Assembly (NCBI RefSeq): GCF_000820025.1
Contig: NZ_CDBI01000053.1
Location: forward strand, 1-43,233
DNA from: Aeromonas popoffii
Lineage (GTDB): Bacteria; Pseudomonadota; Gammaproteobacteria; Enterobacterales; Aeromonadaceae
Length of the DNA stretch: 43,233 nucleotides
Reading direction: 5' to 3'
Shown here: positions 36,463-43,233 of the stretch, piece by piece
How positions within the stretch are numbered: position 1 is the stretch's first letter
Layout: each line of letters begins with the position of its first letter
Notes under the pieces: generated by a model
Told to the model about the DNA's origin: nothing
The model's database searches: none
What the model saw: only the letters and a program-made list of their open reading frames with translations
Program-made: the position numbers and the translations under genes

Positions 36463-39400
36463 TCATTCCTTTGGTAAAATATCAATTGCATCAGCCTTTA
36501 TATATAAAGACTCATCCGTGTTAGGAACTAATTGTCTAGCACCACCCTTCCCATACTTTGGATAAGCCTCAGTGAATGGTTCTAGATCAGGCCCTTTACC
36601 CCCATGACTTCTAGGCACTTCCACTCTTGGAACACCTGAGCCATCATATAATTGCAAAGTATCAAACTTGATACGTAATCGTCCATCACTCCATGACTTA
36701 TCTGGATCATTCATCGTCACATGTTTTGGCGCTCGAATCTGGAATGCCTCTGTAACCTGATTTCCTGTATCTAATTTATCAAAACCGAAATATGACAGTC
36801 GAGCTTCTCCCGTATTAATTGCATCTTGGCCGTATTTATATAATGAGCCATCATCATTTAAATATCTATCATACCTATACCCAGTACTCGGCAATGTCGA
36901 GTCAGGGCCACTTGGGCCAACATAAAAATCGGGTTTACTTTGGCCAACACTCGGTGGTGCTTCCGGCCCACCTTGCAAGCTTGGGCTGGCTTTACCATCA
37001 ATATTATTCAGCCCATTTTCTTTTACATTCTTCAACCCCAACGGATCCACCCAGCCGGTGGGGTTGGGGGCATACTGGTAGTTGTTAAGCCCGCCAGCCA
37101 AGCCTATCGGGTCGGGGGTGATAAATCTACCCGTTTCAGGCTGGTAGTAGCGGTGACGGTTGTAGTGCAGACCAGTCTCGGCATCAAAATATTGCCCCTG
37201 AAAACGCAAGGGAGCGGCAACGTCGGCGATCTCTTCCCGCCACACATTGCCATAGGCGCGATAACGCACCTGCCAGGCAGTCGCTCCATTGTCACGAGTC
37301 AACGCCAGCGGGGTACCGAGGTGGTCAAGTTGATAGTGGAATACCTCGGCATCCTGCCCTTCCCCTTCCAGCTGCACCAATGGCTTGAAACTGCCCGGCT
37401 CATAGATAAAGCTGCGGTATTGCTCGTCGGTGCGACGTTTATCATCACCAAGCTGATAACTGCTTTCGGCAATCAGGTTGTTCGCCTGCCACAAGAATTC
37501 GGTGACAAGTTCGCCCTTTGTCCCACTCACCCTCTTGCGAGTACGGCGGCCAAAGGCGTCGTAGTCATAATTAGCCGTGGTGCCATCCGGCAGTTCAGCC
37601 CTGACTAGCTGGTGCTGGCAGTCGTATTGATAACGGGTAACCAGTGACTGGCCTTTGCCACGGCGCTCGATGGCCAATCGACCAAATTCGTCGTACTCAA
37701 AATGGCGATCGCCACTCAACAGCAGCCGGTTACCCTGGGTACGAGCTCCCTCAAACTGACCACCCGGCGTCTGGCTCAACAGGTTGCCCGCCGGATCATG
37801 CAGGAACCGCTCGGTCAGTTCACCACGCACCTCCAGCAAGCGGTCCAGCGGGTCGTAGCGGTAGTGCTGCTCCCCTTGCACACTGTCATTGATCTGCAGC
37901 AGATTGCCAGTGCGGTCATAACCGTAACGCCGCTCACGAGCAACCTGTTTGCCCCGTTGCAATCGCAGCGCCGTCAGGCGCCCTTGCTCGTCATATTCGT
38001 ATTGTTGGGTCAGCGCCCCCTGGCTGCGGCGCATCTCCAATCCACTAACCATCTGGTGGCGAGTCAGCTCGGAGCCGTTCAGATCAATCCCGCTTAGCTC
38101 GCCATTGAGGTAGTGGTAAGCCAGTTGGTTGCCATCGGGCAGCTGCCAATGGGACAGCCGCCCCATGGCGTCATGCTTGAAATAGCTGGAAGCCCAGCCC
38201 TGATGCTCGGCCAGCAGATTGCCTGCGGTATCGTATTCAAAGGTGAGTGGCCAGGCGCCATCATCCACCTGCATCAACTGACCGTACTGGTCATAGCTGA
38301 ACTGGATTTCACGGCCATCGGGCAAGGTTTTTGTCAGCAGCCGCCCCATGGGGTCTCGCTCATAGCGGGTGACCAGCTCGGTCTCCTGCTTGCCGAACTC
38401 TACCTTCTCGCTCAGGTGGCCGTTGAGGTCGTAGCGGTAAGCGGTGGTGCGGCCATCAAAGCCGGTTTCCCGCGCGACCAGGCCATTGGGGAAGTAGTGA
38501 ATGCGGTGCTGTTCGCCATGCTCGTTCTCAATCTCGCTCAAGAAGAGCTTGGCATTGTCGTAGCGATACTTAAGCTCACTGCCGTCCGGGTTGATGCGGC
38601 GGCTCACCAGATGCAGGCCAGGGTGATATTCGTAGCGGGTCTCGCGGCCCAGCTCGTCCCACTCGGCCGTCACCTTGCCGTAGGCGTTATATTCGAAACG
38701 GCGGATGCCACCACCAGGCAGATACACAGCTTGCAAGCGATCTGCCGCATTCCATTCATAACGGGTAATCGCGCCACGCGGGTCGCGCCGTACTATCTGG
38801 CGACCCCGCTCGTCATAGCGCCAGCGGGTCACGCCACCGTTGGCCCCCTTCTCCTCAATCAGCTGCCCAAGGCGGTTCCAGCCCAGTTCGATGCGGCTGC
38901 CATCGGGTTGCACCACGGTGCCGAGCTTGCCTTGCACGTTATAGCTGTAGCGAGTCTCCCGGCCAAGGGGATCCCGTCTTGCAATCACATCCCCTTGCTC
39001 GTTGCGTTCAAAACGCCACTCACGATCCCCCTGCACCACCTTGCGAACCCGACCATCCCAATAGTGATAGGCTGTCTGACTGCCATCGGGAGCAATCTCG
39101 CGCTCCAGCAAGCCCGCTTCGTCATAGTGGTAACGGGTTTCGCCCCCCAGCGCATCGCGGGCCAGCATTTTCTGACCCTTGTCGTTATAGACAAACTCGC
39201 TGACCGCGCCGTCGGGATCTTGCTGACGGATCAGCCGGGCGTTGCTGTCATGCTGGTACACCTCCTGACTGCCATCCGCATTGCTGACCGTCACTTCACC
39301 CTTGTCATCATCCCAGGTGTAACTGACATCAAAACGGGCAACATCACTCCAGTGGCGCACCGCGCGCGCCAGCTTCCCTTCCCGCTCCCACTCCCAGAAA

Positions 39401-41331
39401 AAACCTGCGCCTCCCGCCAGTCGGCGCTCCAGGATCACCCCATCAGGGCGATAGCGGTAACGTTCGCACTCACCGGCCCCGTTTTCAGCTACCACCAGGT
39501 GCCCTGCATCGTCATAGTAATAACGTTGCAAGGTCGCTTCTGGCTGCCAGTTAATACCGTCAAAATGCTGTAATTCGACAGCGGCCAGATATGCCTTTTG
39601 ATAGACAATGCGAAGAGCCAGACCGCCCTCGTTTTCTATCCAGCAGGGGCGCCCCTGCTCATCGGCGCGGATAGTAAGCCGGTTGCCATAAAGATCCGAC
39701 ATGGCCGTCAGACGGCCTGTCTTGCCATGCCAGGTGAAATGCAGGAAGGGCGATCCCGCCTTGGCTACTATCACCTCGTCAGGCTCATCCCCCAGATAAA
39801 TGGCCGCCTCTGACAACTGGTTGGTGATCATGGGTCTGGTTGCCGAGGGCATCGGCAACTCGATAGCAAGAGACTCCTGATCCCACCAGGTCAGGCTATC
39901 TCCGTGACGTTCGAGCCGATGGGCCAGCGCATGACTCCACCCCGCCCCCATGCCACAGGAACGCTCAACAGCTGACGTGCGATAGAGGCGACCAAAGGTA
40001 AACGGCAACATGCCCGGCAGATGGGCATCCTCCAGCGCCAGCAACTCCTCGCCGGTGACCATAGACACAGGGCAGTTGTTCTTGCAGGTTTTGGCTTCAG
40101 GTTGATGGGGTTTATTGACCGGTGTTGTCGCCGTTTTCGAGGTATCCGGCGTCTTTTTAAGCTGCTTAAGCTCGGAATGGGGCTGGAATTTGCGCTTGGC
40201 TGCTGTCCCCTTTTCCACCAGTGTTTTGGCGCTGCCATCTACCAGTTTGAGATCCGCCTTCTTGGCAGGGCTCAGCTTGGCAGACCCGGCGATCAACACC
40301 TTCTTGGCCGTTTGGGCATGTTGCGCCAGATTGTGCTTTTTGGAGAGATTGACCAGCGAGGTCACCAGACGCATCACTCTATCGCTGCTCTTGGCCGCTG
40401 AAGCCGCCTTGGCGCCATAACGGGCAGCAAGCCCGGCCCCACCAGTCAATATCACACCGATGATGACATCAATCAGCACAGAAGAGATCACTTGAGACCC
40501 AAACTCGGTCTGCTGATCCGGCGGCAGCATCTTGACCCAGCTCACCAGCGCGTAGGCATAGAGATAGAGCAGCGCTTCATCCTGGAGCACCAGCATGGCG
40601 GCTTCCATCTGGGATGCCCCCGCCTGAGCCATGGCTGCGGCATCGACGCCGAGCTCGGCCAGCTTCTTGGCATTGCCCACCGGATCGGCCAGCAGGTTGT
40701 AGATGGTTTTAAGATCGTCCCACACCCCGACCAGCGCCTTGCCAACCCCACTGGCAGCTGCCAACGCATGGCTGCCAAACCCGGCCCCCGTGGCGTTATA
40801 ACGGCCCCACGCAGCTTTGTGCTCGCTGTTCCACTCCTTGGTCAGCCAGGCCTCCAGATCCTGTTGCACCGGTACATAGGAGGCAAACAAGGCATCAAGA
40901 TCACTCTTCTTCACCTTGGGATAGAAGGTCACCTGATAGGACTGGCCCGGAGTCAGCTTACCGACTTCGGCAATCCCCTTGGCATCCAGGGTTCCCTCAT
41001 TCGCTACCCCCTCACTGACAAAACGCCCACGAACCATCTTGCCCGCTTCCACCTTGTAGGGGGTGTTACCGATGGGAATGAAGCGCACGGATTCAAACAG
41101 ATGGACCAGCCGCAAGGTGCCGCTCAACGGGCACTGCGTCACCACGGATTGCGCCTTCTTGCTGCTTGATGAGGCTTTTATCGTCTTGTCACCAACCTTG
41201 ATGGTCTGCTCCATGTCCATACCCAGCATGTCGCCCAGAAAGAAACTCTCGGCATCCTTGCGGTACTCAGTCAGGGCATTACGATAATCGGCGATCACCT
41301 GGGTGAAGACGGCCTGGCCGGCATTACTCAT
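36463..41331 (-). CDS. rhs: Rhs T6SS effector with unassigned C-terminal toxin
   Basis: The protein has 1622 residues. The start at ATG 41331 overlaps the adaptor stop as ATGA. The N-terminal ~400 residues include helical parts and a hydrophobic segment (VISSVLIDVIIGVILTGGAG), with no PAAR domain. A DUF6531-type region follows (NCPVSMVTGEELLALEDAHL), then a long series of YD repeats, and the core end DPIGLAGGLNNYQYAPNP ... DPLGL, where Rhs proteins cut themselves. The ~180-residue tip has DFYVGPSGPDSTLPSTGYRY, YFGFDKLDTGNQVTEAFQI and GKGPDLEPFTEAYPKYGKGG. I have seen this type of tip in polymorphic toxins but cannot assign an activity. Layout vgrG-DUF4123-rhs-immunity matches the TseI-type arrangement of Aeromonas (inference). 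Confidence 0.92.
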   Translation of the reverse strand: MSNAGQAVFTQVIADYRNALTEYRKDAESFFLGDMLGMDMEQTIKVGDKTIKASSSSKKAQSVVTQCPLSGTLRLVHLFESVRFIPIGNTPYKVEAGKMVRGRFVSEGVANEGTLDAKGIAEVGKLTPGQSYQVTFYPKVKKSDLDALFASYVPVQQDLEAWLTKEWNSEHKAAWGRYNATGAGFGSHALAAASGVGKALVGVWDDLKTIYNLLADPVGNAKKLAELGVDAAAMAQAGASQMEAAMLVLQDEALLYLYAYALVSWVKMLPPDQQTEFGSQVISSVLIDVIIGVILTGGAGLAARYGAKAASAAKSSDRVMRLVTSLVNLSKKHNLAQHAQTAKKVLIAGSAKLSPAKKADLKLVDGSAKTLVEKGTAAKRKFQPHSELKQLKKTPDTSKTATTPVNKPHQPEAKTCKNNCPVSMVTGEELLALEDAHLPGMLPFTFGRLYRTSAVERSCGMGAGWSHALAHRLERHGDSLTWWDQESLAIELPMPSATRPMITNQLSEAAIYLGDEPDEVIVAKAGSPFLHFTWHGKTGRLTAMSDLYGNRLTIRADEQGRPCWIENEGGLALRIVYQKAYLAAVELQHFDGINWQPEATLQRYYYDDAGHLVVAENGAGECERYRYRPDGVILERRLAGGAGFFWEWEREGKLARAVRHWSDVARFDVSYTWDDDKGEVTVSNADGSQEVYQHDSNARLIRQQDPDGAVSEFVYNDKGQKMLARDALGGETRYHYDEAGLLEREIAPDGSQTAYHYWDGRVRKVVQGDREWRFERNEQGDVIARRDPLGRETRYSYNVQGKLGTVVQPDGSRIELGWNRLGQLIEEKGANGGVTRWRYDERGRQIVRRDPRGAITRYEWNAADRLQAVYLPGGGIRRFEYNAYGKVTAEWDELGRETRYEYHPGLHLVSRRINPDGSELKYRYDNAKLFLSEIENEHGEQHRIHYFPNGLVARETGFDGRTTAYRYDLNGHLSEKVEFGKQETELVTRYERDPMGRLLTKTLPDGREIQFSYDQYGQLMQVDDGAWPLTFEYDTAGNLLAEHQGWASSYFKHDAMGRLSHWQLPDGNQLAYHYLNGELSGIDLNGSELTRHQMVSGLEMRRSQGALTQQYEYDEQGRLTALRLQRGKQVARERRYGYDRTGNLLQINDSVQGEQHYRYDPLDRLLEVRGELTERFLHDPAGNLLSQTPGGQFEGARTQGNRLLLSGDRHFEYDEFGRLAIERRGKGQSLVTRYQYDCQHQLVRAELPDGTTANYDYDAFGRRTRKRVSGTKGELVTEFLWQANNLIAESSYQLGDDKRRTDEQYRSFIYEPGSFKPLVQLEGEGQDAEVFHYQLDHLGTPLALTRDNGATAWQVRYRAYGNVWREEIADVAAPLRFQGQYFDAETGLHYNRHRYYQPETGRFITPDPIGLAGGLNNYQYAPNPTGWVDPLGLKNVKENGLNNIDGKASPSLQGGPEAPPSVGQSKPDFYVGPSGPDSTLPSTGYRYDRYLNDDGSLYKYGQDAINTGEARLSYFGFDKLDTGNQVTEAFQIRAPKHVTMNDPDKSWSDGRLRIKFDTLQLYDGSGVPRVEVPRSHGGKGPDLEPFTEAYPKYGKGGARQLVPNTDESLYIKADAIDILPKE
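37032..38683. repeat. Rhs core repeat, copy A (inside full-length rhs)
   Basis: This is the part of the functional rhs gene shared with copy B (34251-35902) over its whole length, and with copy C over its 5' 572 bp in gene orientation. It covers residues from about 884 to the cleavage motif, the region where recombination would swap toxin tips. Confidence 0.9.
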
Positions 41332-42056
41332 GCTTGAACCTCGTTGAGCAGCGCCGCTTCCAGCGCTGGAAATAGATCGATATCTGGGGATGGGCAGCGG
41401 GAAATGAAACGGGCGATTTTGCACCTGAGATTGGCCTCGGGAAAAGACCAGTAAAGCTGGCCATTCTGATCTGCCAACTGTTGCATCAGGTTGTTGATAA
41501 GGGGACCTGTATCTTGCCCGGCCAACGCGGCTGCGATAGCGGGAGGAAGTTCCCACCAGGGAAACGGACGTGCAGCGCAAGGCTCCGATGGTCCCCATGA
41601 AAATGCATTGCCCTGGCACCACATCGCATCCAGTTGCGGCAACAGCGTCGTCATGCCATCACCAAGCTGCGAGGCGATGGCAGACATATACACACCATCC
41701 CAATAGCGAAAGAACACGGCGTCCCCCAGATGCCAGATCTGGGTCAGCCCCTGAAAATGGCCATAGAGGGTGCCAACAGGTTGCGCTGTCGCCAGAATAA
41801 ATCCCCAATCGCGAGCATCGGTCGTCTCTGCCCATTCGATAAAAGGACTCTCCTTGTCCAGCGCGACCAGATAGGGCATCACGGGGAGCCAATCGTGATA
41901 GGGGGTACCAAGATAGAGTCCGCGCGGTGTATGACGGCCATCAAGCTGGTAGTAGTGCGGCAAGGGCGCCGCATCGCTGGCCCCTGCCAGTACGGCATAG
42001 AGTGGGCTAGTTTGCTCAGCCACCCACTCTGCAAGCGACATAGCCTCAGATTTCAC
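41328..42056 (-). CDS. DUF4123 effector adaptor/chaperone
   Basis: The GTG at 42056 has GGAGG 6 nt upstream and overlaps the vgrG stop by 11 bp, giving 242 residues. An ATG at 42041 (MSLAEWV) is an alternative. The N-terminal DUF4123 region includes [39 protein letters not shown] and a tryptophan-rich stretch with [10 protein letters not shown]. Such adaptors load a particular effector onto VgrG and are encoded between the two, exactly as here. The partner should be the Rhs protein, whose start overlaps its stop. Confidence 0.9.
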   Translation of the reverse strand: MKSEAMSLAEWVAEQTSPLYAVLAGASDAAPLPHYYQLDGRHTPRGLYLGTPYHDWLPVMPYLVALDKESPFIEWAETTDARDWGFILATAQPVGTLYGHFQGLTQIWHLGDAVFFRYWDGVYMSAIASQLGDGMTTLLPQLDAMWCQGNAFSWGPSEPCAARPFPWWELPPAIAAALAGQDTGPLINNLMQQLADQNGQLYWSFPEANLRCKIARFISRCPSPDIDLFPALEAALLNEVQA

Positions 42057-43233
42057 AGCCGCCCTCCTTGCACTTCTCACACTCCTCACAGAAAGGTGCG
42101 GCACTCTTCATGGTCGCAAGCTGGGCAGGACTGAGCGGCACTTTGGGTATGGGGGGAACACTCACCCCCAAGGGGCCCAGGGGGGATTTTCCGGCCCATC
42201 CTGACCCCGAACCGGCACTGCCACCCGAGTTCATCTTGATAGTCGGGCCGACCATAGTGACGCCACCGCCATCGACCTTGATAAAGCAGCCGCCGACCTT
42301 GACGGTAATTTCAGATCCCGCCTCCAACACCACCTTGGCACCGGCCTTGACGTGTACTTCCTGTCCCGCCTGGGTCAGCCAGCTATCTCCCAGTTTCTGG
42401 TGCATGGAGGCATCGACGGTGAGGGAATAGTCCGCCTTGATGTGGTCGCGCTTCTCGCCCTCCACCGTCAGGTGGTCGTTGGCCTTGATGCGGGTGACCC
42501 GCTCGTTGTCGATGTCGGTGTGCTGGTCGTGCTTGATGTGCCAAGCCGCATCGTTCTCGATGAGCACATTCAGGTCTTTCTGACCGTGAATGTAAATCTC
42601 TTCCTGTCCGGCCTGGTCTTCAAAACGCAGCTCGTTGAAGCCTTCACCCTGATGAGTTTCGGTGCGCAGCACTGTGCGCGTCTTGTTGGCGGGCAGCTCG
42701 TAAGGCGGTCGGTTGGTGGCGTGGAAGGTGCGACCGGTGACGATGGGCTGGTCCGGGTCCCCTTCCAGAAAGCTCACGATGACCTCGTGGCCGATACGGG
42801 GGATGGCCATCATGCCGTACTGGCCGCCTGCCCAACCCTGACTCACCCGTACCCAGCAGGAGCTCTGGTCGTTGCTCGAGCCGTAACGGTCCCACGGGAA
42901 CTGCAGTTTTACCCGGCCATGCTCGTCGCAGTAAATCTCCTCCCCCTCCGGGCCAACCACTATCGCGATTTGTGGGCCGTCCACCATCGGCTTGTGGGGT
43001 GCCTGTGGGCTGCCAATACGGGCGCGCCAGGTGGTGCTCGCTTTGACCACGCCAAATTCGTTGTGGTAGACGGTCGGGCCACTGCCGCCCTCCTCTTCCA
43101 GCGCCTGTGGCTGTTCACCGGTGTGGCGGATATGAACAATTTGCCAGTCGGTATTGAGCGCCCCGTTCGGGTGTTCGGTCAGCGAGAAGCTCTGGCCCGG
43201 CAAGAGGGCTGCGCTGTTGGACTTGCCACTGCC
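42046..43233 (-). CDS. vgrG: VgrG spike protein, 5' end outside window
   Basis: The frame is open to the right edge, so the gp27-like N-terminus is not visible. The visible 395 codons cover the OB-fold region, DUF2345 and the tail. It is nearly identical to the intact VgrG at 8088-10133 until about 42410. After that it diverges ([20 protein letters not shown]) and ends with a distinct tail: [20 protein letters not shown], then a cysteine cluster [14 protein letters not shown]. The different tail goes with a different cargo system, DUF4123 plus Rhs. Confidence 0.95.
   Translation of the reverse strand, partial: GSGKSNSAALLPGQSFSLTEHPNGALNTDWQIVHIRHTGEQPQALEEEGGSGPTVYHNEFGVVKASTTWRARIGSPQAPHKPMVDGPQIAIVVGPEGEEIYCDEHGRVKLQFPWDRYGSSNDQSSCWVRVSQGWAGGQYGMMAIPRIGHEVIVSFLEGDPDQPIVTGRTFHATNRPPYELPANKTRTVLRTETHQGEGFNELRFEDQAGQEEIYIHGQKDLNVLIENDAAWHIKHDQHTDIDNERVTRIKANDHLTVEGEKRDHIKADYSLTVDASMHQKLGDSWLTQAGQEVHVKAGAKVVLEAGSEITVKVGGCFIKVDGGGVTMVGPTIKMNSGGSAGSGSGWAGKSPLGPLGVSVPPIPKVPLSPAQLATMKSAAPFCEECEKCKEGGCEI

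Noticed and set aside
38113..39573. Plus-strand open frame of 486 codons opposite rhs
   Set aside because: It is the complement of repetitive Rhs coding sequence; similar mirror frames appear opposite copies B and C.
1..43233. CRISPR arrays, tRNA or rRNA genes
   Set aside because: No regularly spaced short repeats and no tRNA- or rRNA-like sequence were seen; the repeated blocks are Rhs and vgrG coding DNA.

Overview
The window is a type VI secretion (T6SS) locus, almost certainly from Aeromonas (inference). The grounds are a Vibrio/Aeromonas-type gene order including vasH, vasI and vasL, a GC-rich backbone, and an effector that matches the lysozyme/amidase TseP described in Aeromonas dhakensis. 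Every gene I accept is on the minus strand, so transcription runs from high to low coordinates. No tRNA, rRNA, CRISPR array or intact transposase gene is visible.

Layout in transcription order. (1) 43233-36239 is a VgrG module: vgrG (running off the right edge), a DUF4123 adaptor, a 1622-residue Rhs effector with an unassigned C-terminal toxin, and a small putative immunity gene. (2) 35905-31754 is an Rhs graveyard or reservoir. It holds an orphan Rhs core with a different, possibly ParB-like toxin tip, a SUKH-like immunity gene, a KptA/Tpt1 RNA 2'-phosphotransferase, and a second truncated Rhs core fused to the 3' end of a Sel1-repeat gene. (3) 31753-31098 is an AT-rich leader. (4) 31097-10723 is the structural and regulatory operon: tssB, tssC, tssE, tssF, tssG, tagH/fha, tssJ, tssK, tssL, clpV, vasH, vasI, tssA, tssM, vasL. 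(5) 10722-3575 is a cargo module: an inverted-repeat element and a sigma54-like promoter, then PAAR, an intact vgrG, a TseP-like peptidoglycan hydrolase, its periplasmic immunity protein, an orphan pesticin/T4-lysozyme-like toxin tip, and an LprI-type lysozyme inhibitor. (6) 3574-1 is a second, decayed cargo module: a vgrG remnant broken by a 205-bp MITE and by another rearrangement, followed by a second TseP-like effector that is open to the left edge.

How it works together. TssJLM form the membrane complex, TssKFGE and VgrG/PAAR the baseplate and spike, and TssBC the contractile sheath that ClpV recycles. TssA and VasL act on sheath assembly, TagH is an FHA regulatory protein, and VasH is a sigma54 activator. 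No hcp gene is present, so the tube protein must be encoded elsewhere. The cargo regions carry peptidoglycan-targeting and Rhs toxins, each followed by an AT-rich immunity gene.

The most interesting signals are the repeated, collinear Rhs core blocks that end within about 20 bp of the same point and carry a shared AAGGTC-N18-GACCTT element; toxin-tip swapping visible as base-composition breaks inside effector genes; VgrG tails that sort with cargo type; the KptA gene in the Rhs reservoir; and a sigma54-like site placed just ahead of PAAR-vgrG.
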